Assembly (NCBI GenBank): GCA_942491345.1
Contig: CALOAN010000011.1
Location: 124,001 to 188,000 of the forward strand
Direction: 5' to 3'
Origin: JAHEEL01 sp942491345
GTDB lineage: Bacteria; Actinomycetota; Acidimicrobiia; Spongiisociales; UBA5794
DNA length: 64,000 bases
Every line of letters begins with the position of its first letter. The first letter of the stretch is position 1. The position numbers and the translations under genes were made by a program. This document shows, piece after piece, positions 1-8,323 of the stretch. A model generated the notes under the pieces. That model ran no database searches, was not told the origin of the DNA, and saw only the letters and a program-made list of their open reading frames with translations.

Positions 1-2
1 CC

Positions 3-452
3 ATTGAAGACAAGAACCGTGAACTCGAACAGTTGGAAACCGATCAACGCATCAAAGCCAAAGAGAAGGAATTGCAAATGGCGCAGCCGATGATCACCCA
101 GATCATCGAAATCGAATACGCCGATGCCGAAGGTCTGCGCGAAAACCTGGAACGTTTTTTAACGCGCCGCGAAGAGGATAAATTGTTGGGATCGGTGATG
201 GTCGACAAACACACCAATTCTCTGATCATCCAGGCCGTGCGATCGGATCTGGAACAAATGCTGCCCCTGATCGAAGCCCTGGACCGGCCGACGCCCCAGA
301 TCCTGATCGAGGCCCACATCGTTGAGGCCACCAAGGATGCCGCCCGCAGCCTCGGTGTCCAGTGGGGCGGTCTCTACAACACCTCCATTGGCAGCTACGA
401 CTACTGGAACACGGCCGGAGATATCGCCAACCCGACCGGCAGCGTGAGCTAG
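3..452 (+). pseudogene. Type IV pilus secretin (PilQ-like), internal fragment
   Basis: An open frame enters from the left edge and ends at TAG 450-452, so both ends of the protein are missing. The residues (HTNSLIIQAVRSDLEQML, LIEALDRPTPQILIEAHIVE, SLGVQWGG) match the region just before the pore domain of PilQ/GspD-type outer-membrane secretins, which form the pilus exit channel in Gram-negative bacteria. Homology stops near NPTGSV, where a real secretin would continue for about 200 residues. Codon use (AAA, GAA, TTG, CAA) and lower GC differ from everything downstream. A secretin is not expected in a monoderm actinobacterium, so this is probably a chimeric contig end. A rearrangement is the alternative. 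Confidence 0.75.
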
Positions 453-502
453 CACGTTGGATCGACCGTGCCCTCAGCTACACCTCACGCCATACCGAAT
501 GT

Positions 503-1865
503 TGTGGATGGGGGGATTCGGATAGAAGGGCGGCGTACCCTTCCAAACCTAAGTAACGGGTTCCGCCGGTTGTGGCCGGCGGGGAAGGAGTACGCCTGAT
601 GTTGAAGATAGTCCCCGACGACGCCGATCGCGACGACTTGGCTGTCACGCTCGACGAGCTGGTCGCTGAGGGTGCCCGCCGGATGCTGACCGCTGGCCTT
701 GAAGCCGAGGTCGCCGACTACATCGCACGCCACCGGGAGTTGGTTGACGAGGCCGGCCACCGCCTTGTGGTGCGCAACGGCAAGGCTGCGGAACGGAGCC
801 TGATGACTGGTGCTGGTTCGTTGCCGGTCCGCGCTCCGAGGGTCAACGACCGCCGAGAAGGGCACCGCTTCTCGTCATACATCCTCCCGAAGTATGCGCG
901 CCGTTCCCCGAAGGTCGGCGACGTGTTGCCGGTGTTGTATCTCCGTGGCCTCTCGACAGGAGACTTCGCCCCCGCGCTCTGCGAGTTCTTCGGCACTGAC
1001 ACCGGGTTGTCGGCGACGTCGATCGGCCGCCTCCTTGAAACCTGGGGTGATGAATACGAAGCGTTCACCCGGCGTGACCTGTCTGAGAGCGACTACGTGT
1101 ATGTGTGGGCCGACGGCGTCCATTTCCGAATCAGGCTCGAAGAGGACCGGCTGTGCTGCCTCGTCGTCATCGGGGTGAAAGCCGATGGCACGAAAGAACT
1201 CCTGGCCTGTTCCGATGGGTATCGGGAGTCGACCGAGTCATGGGCCGACGTTCTACGAGACCTGAAGAACCGTGGCATGACCGCACCGATGGTCGCTGTT
1301 GGTGACGGCGCGTTGGGGTTCTGGTCAGCGTTGGGTGACGTCTTCCCCGAAACCCGTGAGCAGCGGTGCTGGGTGCATAAGACAGCGAACATCTTGGATG
1401 TCCTGCCGAAGCGGTTGCACCGCACAGCAAAGGCGGCGATCCACGAGATCTACCTGGCCGAGACGAGAGCCGACGCCGAAGCCGGCATCGACGACTTCGC
1501 CCGCCAGTTCGGCGACAAGTATCCCAAAGCAGTCGACAAGTTGATCAAGGATCGGGACGTCCTGTTGACGTTCTACGACTACCCGGCAGCGCATTGGACC
1601 CACCTGCGGACCACGAACCCGATCGAATCGACGTTCGCGACGGTGAGGGCCCGGACGAAAGTGACGAAGGGTGCCGGGAGTCGCCGCCGCGGCTTGGTGA
1701 TGGCCTACAAGCTCCTCGACGCCGCCCAAGACCGATGGCGGAAAGTCAACAGCCCCGAACTCGTCGCCCTCGTGCGAGCCGGCATCCAGTTCAAAGACGG
1801 AAACCGAGTCGAAAGGAGCACCCACCAATCAAGGGACGCCGCCTAACCACCCAACCCCATCCACA
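503..1865 (+). mobile_element. IS256-family insertion sequence
   Basis: The element contains one transposase gene. Its ends carry an exact 11-bp inverted repeat, TGTGGATGGGG, at 503-513 and as the complement at 1855-1865. Looser similarity continues inward to a shared GGCGGCGT..CCCTT block, which on the right overlaps the last transposase codons. The 8 bases outside each end (495-502 and 1866-1873) do not match, so no target duplication is visible. The right end cuts into the quinone reductase gene beyond it. Missing target duplication plus unrelated flanks suggests recombination or misassembly after insertion. Confidence 0.8.
599..1846 (+). CDS. IS256-family (mutator-type) transposase
   Basis: DDE transposase of about 415 residues, the usual length for IS256 transposases, which move the element by a copy-out mechanism. 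The three catalytic acidic residues are in their usual contexts: WADGVHF, VGDGALGFW and RTTNPIEST. The C-x2-H pair (CWVH) that follows the second Asp in this family is also present. ATG 599 is chosen because a strong ribosome-binding site (GGGAAGGAG, 583-591) precedes it; an upstream in-frame GTG at 572 lacks one. The frame is intact, so the protein could be active. Confidence 0.93.
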   Translation: MLKIVPDDADRDDLAVTLDELVAEGARRMLTAGLEAEVADYIARHRELVDEAGHRLVVRNGKAAERSLMTGAGSLPVRAPRVNDRREGHRFSSYILPKYARRSPKVGDVLPVLYLRGLSTGDFAPALCEFFGTDTGLSATSIGRLLETWGDEYEAFTRRDLSESDYVYVWADGVHFRIRLEEDRLCCLVVIGVKADGTKELLACSDGYRESTESWADVLRDLKNRGMTAPMVAVGDGALGFWSALGDVFPETREQRCWVHKTANILDVLPKRLHRTAKAAIHEIYLAETRADAEAGIDDFARQFGDKYPKAVDKLIKDRDVLLTFYDYPAAHWTHLRTTNPIESTFATVRARTKVTKGAGSRRRGLVMAYKLLDAAQDRWRKVNSPELVALVRAGIQFKDGNRVERSTHQSRDAA

Positions 1866-2614
1866 GGATTTGGTCCATTGGTTCGAGAGCATTCCGGTGA
1901 AACACACGACACCGTGAACCACTTGGTTGCGCGAGTGTGTCGGGCAAGGTGGGAGTGCCGACGAGGCTCGAGGGCGGTATCGACACCGTCGGGGAGGTCG
2001 GCGGACCTGGGTGGCGACGTTGCCGTCGTCGACAAGCGGGTGGTCGACGCCGACGCTCCGGAGGACGTCGGTGCGTTCGGGTTGCGAGTGGTGGAGAGGA
2101 CAGCGTCATGCCGCGCTGCTTGGCGAGCACGGCAGTGGTCATGCCAATCGAAGATGTGCCGCCTCGGATCAGGATCGACTGCCCGGATTGGGCGTCGAGG
2201 GCGACGGTCAGCGTGGCGTAGGAGGTCTGCAGCATCTCGGGGACGGCGCCGAGGGCAGCCCAATCGAGATCGCTCGTGAACGCGATGGTCTGGGCGACTG
2301 GCGCACAGGTGTACTCGGCGTAGCCACCGTGGAAGGTGCGGCCCATGCCGCCCATCATTGCGGCGACTGCTGGCCCGGAGCCAGGCTCCCCGCCCGGACA
2401 GACCGCCACGGTACCGGTCCGCCTCGATGCCTAGGACGCGAGGAACGTCACGCCCTCGGCAAGCCGGAGGCGGTGTGTGAAGTTCGGATCGGTTGAGTCC
2501 GAATGCTTCGACCTTGATCAAGACCTGCCCGGCCTCGGGTGTGGGGACAGGCAGGTCGCGAAGATCTGGAGCGCCTTGGGCGGTCCAGGCGCTTCGAGCA
2601 CAGCAGGCTCGCAT
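1866..2614 (-). pseudogene. Zinc-type quinone oxidoreductase, frameshifted and cut by the IS
   Basis: Pieces of one MDR-family NAD(P)H:quinone reductase are spread over several minus-strand frames. They are the start (VLEAPGPPKALQI), then PVPTPEAGQVLIKVEAFGLN, then GGYAEYTCAP..ILIRGGTSSIGMTTA (the Rossmann nucleotide-binding loop), and finally CFTGMLSNQW near 1880. Homology runs directly into the right end of the IS256 element, so the last part of the gene was lost there. At least three frame changes separate the blocks. It was the last gene of a minus-strand cluster headed by the oxidoreductase at 4580. Confidence 0.75.
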
Positions 2615-2639
2615 CGATTTCCGCACGTTGGTTGTGTCC

Positions 2640-3062
2640 ATCCGTCGATCGTGGTCGAGCACTGCCACCGGGATGCGTCGATCCGTCTTCGTCTCGTAGT
2701 CGGCGAACTGATCCATGATCGCAACCAGCTTGGCGTACAAGTCGTCACGAAAGGTGCATCGCGACGATGGTGGCTTTGGCGGGGAACTGCTCGGGGCGAC
2801 CTCGGCGGTCACGTCAGTTGGCGCGCTGAACGTTGAGAAACCAGTGGGGGTGATTCGGTGCACCGCCCTTGGTTGCGGCAACCACGTAGCTTCCGTCGTG
2901 GGGGGCATGGACGAGCGGGTTCATTCTCAGCTTCCCGGTCTTGGCGCCCGTGTGGTGCAGGATCAACAGGGACTTGCCCGCGAAGAACCCGCCCATGCCC
3001 TGGTCGACTGCGCCGCCGTTGGCACGAAACTCCTCGATCACCGGCGTATTGATGTCATCCAT
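2640..3062 (-). pseudogene. Ddn-like F420-dependent nitroreductase-family protein, frameshifted
   Basis: The N-terminal half (MDDINTPVIEEFRANGG, HHTGAKTGKLRMNPLVHA, PNHPHWFLNV) is typical of the deazaflavin (F420)-dependent nitroreductase family. The C-terminal half (FRDDLYAKLVAIMDQFADYE, RIPVAVLDH) lies in another frame, with a frameshift near 2815. The start at 3062 has GAAAGG upstream on the minus strand. The normal stop is lost through a second shift near 2650. An intact relative lies at 46448-46966. Confidence 0.75.
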
Positions 3063-3096
3063 TGGTTTGCCTTTCGTTAGGACTGGATCCGTAGGG

Positions 3097-3476
3097 TCAG
3101 GTGATGATCTCCCCGTCGACGTCGGTGTGCGGGTCGCTGAAGTACCGACACCTCGTCCTCCGTCGTGATGGTTGATCACGGCCAGCTGTTGTGTCCGGCG
3201 AGGGTCGGCCCGGTATGGGAGCTCCTTTTCCATGATCCGGCCGAAGATCTCGTCGAACTGGCGCTCCGTGACCAGGAAGGCCAGATGGAGGCCGCTCAGG
3301 GTCTCCGCTCGTGTCCGGCGAAGTCGAGCGTCACGCCGTGAACTTCCGGTCTCGACTTGGGTGAAGTGGCCGAACTCGTTCGGTGGGTCCCATGCCTGCG
3401 ATGTCGGAGAAGAACTCGGTGGCGGCCCGGCGGTCTTTCGCCCAGACGATCCAGGTGGACTCAGCTGCGGCTTCAT
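3097..3476 (-). pseudogene. VOC-family (glyoxalase-like) protein, frameshifted
   Basis: Vicinal-oxygen-chelate fold fragments lie in three frames: VWAKDRRAATEFFSDIAGM, then LSGLHLAFLVTERQFDEIF..NHHDGGRGV, then YFSDPHTDVDGEIIT with stop at 3097. The last block is the usual metal-binding end of the family. The start codon (3476) overlaps the stop of the upstream oxidoreductase as ATGA, so the two were probably translationally coupled when intact. Confidence 0.75.
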
Positions 3477-4580
3477 GCGCTGACACCAATCGCTTCTCGC
3501 TTGGCGGATGATGCCCGCACCGAATCCAGCAACCGGTGCACTCGGACGGCATCGCTGAAGTCCGGCTCCGCCGAGGCTCCCTCGCGGATGGCCTGGGCCA
3601 TGCGTGCGTAGGATCGGGCGATGTTGTGCCCCGGCCCTGTCGGGACGGCAAGACCGGCCGGTTCGCTCACCGGCACGTCGAGCGGGGCCAGCGGATCGGT
3701 GCACTGTGCGCCGCGGGGTGAGATCGGGGTGATCTGCGGCAGCGGCACTGGATGCGACCAGCGTGCCCCTCGGTCCCGTAGGCCTCCATCCTCCATCCCG
3801 AGCCGTTGTAGGGCACCGAGGCGACCTGGAACGACAGCAGAACACCTCCCGCCAAGGTCCCGTTGGAGGAGGATGTTGTCGGGTGCATCAGCCTCGACGG
3901 TCTCGCCGGTGTCCACGAGACGCCACTGCGGCACCTGCACGCCGACCGTCGCGGAGACCTCGGTCAGCTTCCCGAAGAGGTACTCGACGTGGTCGAGGGT
4001 GTGACCTGCGACGATGGTCAACGTGTTGGCGCCCTTAGCGTCGTTTGCCATCCAGGCTTCGTTCGCGCGGTGTGCGAGCGCTCCGCCGCCGATCATCGTC
4101 ACGTTGACAGACAGAACGTCGCCCACCCAGCCGTCGTCGACGAAGCTCTCTGACGTGAGAGAGCGCCGGGTCGTGGCGTCCCTGAAGGCCAACAACGGCG
4201 GTAGCTCCGCTCGCTTCGGCGGCAGTAGCCCATCTCCTCTGCTTCCTCCACCGTCGTTCCGAGCGGCCATTCACAGTACACATTCTTTCCGACTTCCAGG
4301 AGCGGCATCACGATCGAGTGGTGGTGCGGCACTGACCCGCAACGGTGACGAGGTCGATGTCGGACTGTGCGGCAAGGTCGCGCACGTCGTGATACGCCCG
4401 GGGAATCCCGTAGGTCTCGGCCGCAGCGGCAGCCGAGGTCGGAGAGCTGGTGCACAGCGCAACGAGTTCCAGCTGTTCCACGGCAGCGATCGCCGGTATG
4501 TGCGCTGCCGGGCCCCAGCCCCTGCCGCTGGCGTTCGCACCGACCAGAGCAACCCTCAGCCTGTGGTTCACGTCCGCCAT
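3473..4580 (-). pseudogene. Gfo/Idh/MocA-family oxidoreductase, multiple frameshifts
   Basis: The N-terminal Rossmann part is clear (LRVALVGANASGRGWG, LELVALCTSSPTSAAAAAE). It is followed in other frames by the VYCEWPLGTTVEEAEEM substrate-side motif, by WMANDAKGANTLTIVAGHTL and by HNIARSYARMAQAIREGA near the C-terminus. The family catalyses NAD(P)-dependent oxidation of sugars and related polyols. About four indels break the frame (near 4330, 4240, 3885 and 3780). It heads the minus-strand cluster (oxidoreductase, VOC, Ddn-like, quinone reductase) and diverges from the MarR gene. Confidence 0.75.
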
Positions 4581-4675
4581 CTACCCGTCACCTTTGTGCG
4601 GTTCGCCCGCACCGGCACCGACCATTCGCTCGGTCGAGATCGAGGTGTCGCCATGTCGCCTCCTCGGCGTTCGGA

Positions 4676-4716
4676 ATATATGCGCAAACGCCCACAATAT
4701 CTATGCGCCCGCATAC
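4676..4716. promoter_or_regulatory. Candidate MarR operator in the divergent promoter
   Basis: The 156-bp gap between the divergent oxidoreductase and MarR remnants is AT-richer. It contains TATGCGCAA, then a second TATGCG that forms the palindrome TATGC-GCCC-GCATA (4702-4715). A repeated palindrome between a MarR gene and its divergent partner is the usual place for autoregulatory binding. The assignment is inferred from position. Confidence 0.4.
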
Positions 4717-4736
4717 AACTTTGGTATGCCGCGTTC

Positions 4737-5263
4737 ATGACTGATTCGCCGGCCCCAGCACCTCGCCCGCTTCCAGCAGGGGTCCACGCCTGTTCAGCGA
4801 GGAACAAGCCAAGGCGTTCCTGGGATTGATACGCGCCGGCGCTGCCCTCGGCGCATCTCGACCGAGGCCTAGCCGACGAGCAAGGCATCGGGCTTCATCA
4901 GTTCGAGGTCCTCTTGTTTCTCGCCACTTCGTCAGCCGACCACAGCATGCCAATGACGGATCTCCGCCGACGCACCCCCCTGAGTCAAGAGCCGCGTATC
5001 ACGAGTCGTCAGCGGCTTGGAGGCCGAGGGACTCGTTCGGCGGGAAACCGATCAAAACGACAGTCGGGCCGTCACCGTCGTCCTGACACCACAGGGCATG
5101 GCGACCTTCGAAGCCGCAAGAAGCCCGAACATCTACCGCGACCCTCGAGAAGCATCTCTTCTCGATCTTGAACGACGCCGAGATCCGCCAATTGGGCACC
5201 ATCACTACCAAGCTTCTCGCCGCCGAGCAGAACCAACGACGAGAGCGTGCGATCCTCGAATAG
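4737..5263 (+). pseudogene. MarR-family regulator, frameshifted
   Basis: Segments in different frames assemble into a winged-helix MarR protein: EEQAKAFLGLIRAG, then HQFEVLLFLATS, then SGLEAEGLVRRETDQNDSRA (recognition helix and wing), VVLTPQGMATFEAA, and a C-terminal dimerisation helix ending ERAILE with stop at 5261-5263. At least three indels are needed. It presumably repressed the divergent minus-strand oxidoreductase cluster, which is broken as well. Confidence 0.7.
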
Positions 5264-5507
5264 AGCGGGCGGAGCCCCCCATTCCGGTCGGCTGCGGCCC
5301 TATCCGGCAACGCAGCCTCGTCCCGCGCCGTCAACGGAAACGGGGTGGGTCGTCCATGAGGTGTGAGCCGTCCGTGGGGTACGGCGAGAGTGCAAGCCGA
5401 GTCTCAGGGCCTACCGCAACCGTCAACCCTGAACACACGTTCGAGCTGACGCGTGGGGTTGCCGTGGGGGTGGGGGCATGTGAGTCGTAGATCGTTCATG
5501 CCGGAAC

Positions 5508-5534
5508 GACAGAAACCCCTACGCTGTAGGGGTT
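5508..5534 (-). terminator. Terminator-like hairpin beside the attL tRNA fragment
   Basis: A perfect 9-bp stem (AACCCCTAC / GTAGGGGTT) with a 3-nt loop lies just downstream of the 3' end of the tRNA-Val fragment. It has the same layout as the hairpin at 32892-32916. It was probably the terminator of tRNA-Val before the element inserted. Confidence 0.55.
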
Positions 5535-5538
5535 GCAG

Positions 5539-5587
5539 GAGTGGGCGCTACTGGGATCGAACCAGTGACCTCTGCCGTGTGAAGGCA
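5539..5587 (-). repeat. attL: 3' fragment of tRNA-Val(CAC)
   Basis: Forty-nine bases are identical to 32919-32967 and cover the tRNA from the anticodon stem to just past the 3' end. The identity stops after GAAGGCA at 5587. The 5' part of the tRNA is absent, so this copy is not a functional gene. Confidence 0.9.
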
Positions 5588-5896
5588 AGAAAGCGGGTCG
5601 CCACCACTAGCCTTCTAGCCGTAATCCCTTGTGCTGCAAGGGTTTCAGAGCCCATTGCATTTCATTGTTTCGCGCTGTTTTGCACCCTCTTGCCTACTTT
5701 TTGCCTACTTTGGAGATTCGCGCAACCGGATCCTCATCCCAACCCACTAGCGGAACACGGAATCTGACGCGAGTAGGGCCTGACTTCGCCAAAGAACCCT
5801 CTGTGCCAGCGAGGGCACCAGGCAATTCCGCCACCTTCGGGTTATGCGCGACGAGCTGGCTCACGGACCGGCATCTGTCGAATAGCCCATCGGATG
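5588..5896. other. attL-proximal interior with no gene
   Basis: No coding frame is convincing. Two relics are visible. At 5631-5650 there is a copy of the 3' arm of the tRNA terminator (TGCAAGGGTTTCAGAG). At 5691-5714 a TGCCTACTTT doublet followed by GG matches, with one difference, the end of the integrase gene at 32832-32855, which encodes YFLPTL. They look like debris of an earlier integration. Confidence 0.5.
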
Positions 5897-5939
5897 ACCC
5901 GATTCGGGTGGGACGCGGCGCTGCCCTTCGGTGTACGTT
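5896..5939 (+). promoter_or_regulatory. Palindromic activator box 1 and -10, lipoprotein promoter
   Basis: The palindrome ACCCG-ATT-CGGGT (5897-5909) is followed 33.5 bp centre-to-centre by TACGTT (5934-5939), a plausible -10. The predicted start of transcription near 5946 leaves a ~75-nt leader before the lipoprotein ATG at 6021. Confidence 0.6.
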
Positions 5940-6020
5940 GGCCGTAGGTCTCTTGCTAGTGATCCAACTGGACTCGCAAGCGAGGGTCTGGCAGAGGAAC
6001 TCCGTAGACGGGGGACACAG

Positions 6021-6422
6021 ATGAAGCGACTCACACAGCTCATGCTTGCCGCGTTCCTGGTCGTGGCGACCATGGGCGTGATCGCAGGGTGCAGCGATGA
6101 TGGCGGCACAGGCGTCAGCCTCGTGACAACGACGGCATCATCGGGTGGTGATTCGGGGAGTGATACGACGGAAGCCCCGACCACGACGAAGGCGCCGGAC
6201 ACGACACAGGCATCGTCGGGCGACGACTCCGCAGGCGGATCGTCGAGTCCCTCGGACGACTCTTCGAGCAACATGATCTGGCTCGTTGCGATTGGTGGCG
6301 TCGTCATCGTTGCGATCATCGCCTTCGCCGCCGGTCGTGGAGATTCGACGAAGACAACGACGGAAACAGTCCCGCCGCCGCCACCGCCTGCCGGCGAAAG
6401 TGACGAGTACAGCGACGAGTAG
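6021..6422 (+). CDS. Ser/Thr-rich lipoprotein with a C-terminal membrane segment
   Basis: ATG 6021 follows a GGGGGACA ribosome-binding site. The 133-residue product has a lipoprotein signal peptide (MKRLTQLMLAAFLVVATMG) with lipobox VIAGC. A long linker of Thr, Ser, Asp and Gly follows, then a transmembrane helix (IWLVAIGGVVIVAIIAFAAG), six consecutive prolines and an acidic tail. It resembles short surface proteins of unknown function. An activator box lies upstream, which places it in the island regulon. The next gene (6486) has the same linker-plus-helix design. Confidence 0.8.
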   Translation: MKRLTQLMLAAFLVVATMGVIAGCSDDGGTGVSLVTTTASSGGDSGSDTTEAPTTTKAPDTTQASSGDDSAGGSSSPSDDSSSNMIWLVAIGGVVIVAIIAFAAGRGDSTKTTTETVPPPPPPAGESDEYSDE

Positions 6423-6485
6423 CCCGGTGACACGGAGGCGTAGCCCTACGGCGTCGTGGCCGGCACAACTATGAAGGAGACACAT

Positions 6486-6872
6486 ATGACGCAGCAACCA
6501 GGCGGTTGGTACGACGACCCAACGAACCGGTACGTGTACCGCTACTAGAACGGGACTCAGTGGACCGATCAGGTGAGCAGCAGCGGGAACACCAGCACTG
6601 ACCCGACCGCCTTGGATCCGCCTGCTGTCACGACCCCACCGGCCCCGGGTACCCAAGCGCCGAGTCCCTCCCAGGCTGCGGTCGCGCCGACGGTTCAAGT
6701 CACGCAGAAGAGCGGTTCGGGATTCGGCACCGTCATCGGAGTGATCCTGGCCATCGCGGCTGTCGTGGTACTGATCATCGTGCTGGTAAACAACTCGAGC
6801 GATGACTCGTCAACGGCGACAACGGGCGCCCCAGCAACAACAGAAGCTCCAGCGACGACGGTCGCACCGTAG
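6486..6872 (+). pseudogene. DUF2510 membrane protein with an in-frame amber codon
   Basis: ATG 6486 has a good ribosome-binding site (GAAGGAGA). The product starts with a DUF2510 motif (GGWYDDPTNRYVYRY), then meets TAG at 6546-6548 exactly where the family has the invariant Trp of the RYWDGTQWT motif. The frame continues perfectly after it (NGTQWTDQ, a Pro/Thr linker, a transmembrane helix FGTVIGVILAIAAVVVLIIV and a Thr-rich tail). One G-to-A change from TGG would explain the stop. Without readthrough only 20 residues are made. A consensus error is possible. Confidence 0.75.
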
Positions 6873-6939
6873 CGACTATCCGAATCGACGGGCCTTGGAA
6901 CATCGAACATGAAACCGACACGGACGATGCAGAGCGAAA

Positions 6940-7086
6940 GACAGTTGGTTGGGCCTCATCACCGCGAAGGTCAGGGAAGACCGGATCCGCAAAGTGGACC
7001 CTCGGGTGGTAGCGGGCGGCCATCCCCGAGTAGTCCCGCTACTGAAACGCTCGATTGAACGCCTCGATGGTGTCGATGTGTGCCAT
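6940..7086 (-). pseudogene. SnoaL/NTF2-like protein remnant
   Basis: From ATG 7086 the minus strand reads MAHIDTIEAFNRAFQ, a TAG stop, then RDYSGMAARYHPRVHFADP and VFPDLRGDEA. This is the start of an NTF2-like fold polyketide-cyclase/ketosteroid-isomerase-type protein. The rest of the ~130-residue domain is absent and the sequence runs into unrelated DNA. It is a truncated, stop-containing relic. Confidence 0.6.
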
Positions 7087-7179
7087 CAGCTCGGATCCCC
7101 TGGTGATCGTCGTATGGCGATTGTTTTACCCGGAGATCGGCGCCCGCTTGCCGCGCTGTTGCAGTCCGTCACCCGTCGG

Positions 7180-7584
7180 CTACGAGAAGGCGCTGAAGAA
7201 GTACAGCAGGAGGACGATCGTGATGGTGATTCCGAGAATCGCTGTGAGAATCGACATGGTCCGTGCCGGCACGATCGTGAGACGCTGCCCGTCCTGGTGC
7301 TTCACATGCTTGGCGATGCCGTGATACCGGCGCAGACCGAGGAACACAAGACCGTAGCCAACAACAAGGAACGCACCGGCCAGGGATCCCTGGACCCACT
7401 CCGGCCAGTCCTCGCCGAGCAGGGTCACGATGACCGTGCCGCCTGCGACGATGGAGAGACCCGTCCGGAGCACCGCGAACAGGGTGCGTTCGGCTGCGAG
7501 ATAGGTCCTTTCGAGAGCGAGTTGCGAGCTGTCTGGCTGCGCGGACGCATCGGTCGGCGAGGTGGGCGGCTGCGTCTCAGGCAC
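7180..7584 (-). CDS. DUF202 (YidH-like) membrane protein
   Basis: The product has 134 residues from GTG 7584. After a polar N-terminus comes the DUF202 signature (LALERTYLAAERTLFAVLRT) and then three hydrophobic helices: around the SIVAGGTVIVTLL part, GSLAGAFLVVGYGLVFLGL and ILTAILGITITIVLLLYFF. The family has no established function. No ribosome-binding site distinguishes the start; an open frame extends to 7800 but its sequence does not look coding. The upstream palindromic box at 7725-7739 predicts a ~105-nt leader. Confidence 0.75.
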   Translation of the reverse strand: MPETQPPTSPTDASAQPDSSQLALERTYLAAERTLFAVLRTGLSIVAGGTVIVTLLGEDWPEWVQGSLAGAFLVVGYGLVFLGLRRYHGIAKHVKHQDGQRLTIVPARTMSILTAILGITITIVLLLYFFSAFS

Positions 7585-7695
7585 GGCGGGTCCGTGAGAC
7601 GGTCTCGGTGTATATGGCGGCGCCCGACACCGCCCTCCGAAAGTTGCGGGTCCTGACCAACATAGGTCTCCATTCGTCGCGCGACAGTCGGGATC

Positions 7696-7739
7696 AGTCT
7701 TGCCCGTGGAGGTCGTCGGTGTGACACCCGTTTCGGGTG
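7696..7739 (-). promoter_or_regulatory. Palindromic activator box 2 and -10, DUF202 promoter
   Basis: The perfect palindrome CACCCG-TTT-CGGGTG (7725-7739) has, on the minus strand, the hexamer AAGACT (7701-7696) at a centre distance of 33.5 bp, pointing towards the DUF202 gene. Confidence 0.6.
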
Positions 7740-7800
7740 CTTCTGACCAACGGCGCTCTCGCGGAGCCGATGCGGGCTTCGAGCCGATGGGCGATGGCAT

Positions 7801-8226
7801 CAGGCCACCACCCCTCCACCGGCCAACCTGACGGACGAATCCGGGTCATCGGCGCCGGCCCTCCACCGTCAGCGGCGCGTTCGGATGCTGCCGCAGGCTT
7901 GTACCGTTCTCCATGAGCCCTCCTTCGAGCTGCGAGTCCTACAACCCACAGTCTCGCAAGGAGGACTCACCCTTTCATCAACCGATCACACCAACCCGCC
8001 GGGGACAACCTCCCTGGTTGTCCCAACTAGCGAATCCCGCAAACCCGAGGTGTTCTCAGATGGTGTGCGTGACGGCGCGGTTCACCGAGGTGAGTTTTGG
8101 CCCAGCCGAGGATCCCGTTGTCGGGAGCAAGTCGAGCGTTGTCGGGATTGGGCGGTGGAGCGACGATCGATCACGTGGCTCTGTCGGTTCGGCGCCTCGG
8201 ACAATCCGGGAGCGGTGTTCGCTTCA
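7801..8226. other. Gene-free region with a hairpin
   Basis: No credible gene is present. A perfect 9-bp inverted repeat GGGACAACC-TCCCT-GGTTGTCCC lies at 8002-8024. It has no T-tract, so it may be an operator or an RNA hairpin rather than a terminator. Confidence 0.4.
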
Positions 8227-8269
8227 TACCCGAATCGGGTGGTCCATTGGTCGGTCAGAGGACGACACT
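8227..8269 (+). promoter_or_regulatory. Palindromic activator box 3 and -10, DUF1254 copy 1
   Basis: TACCCG-AAT-CGGGTG (8227-8241) is followed 32.5 bp centre-to-centre by GACACT (8264-8269). The same GACACTTGGG string occurs at the same place in box 6. The predicted leader before ATG 8324 is ~48 nt. Confidence 0.6.
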
Positions 8270-8323
8270 TGGGGGGTACGCGAAGCACGCGGCTTCACAC
8301 GACTCCAGGAGGAGGTCGACCGC

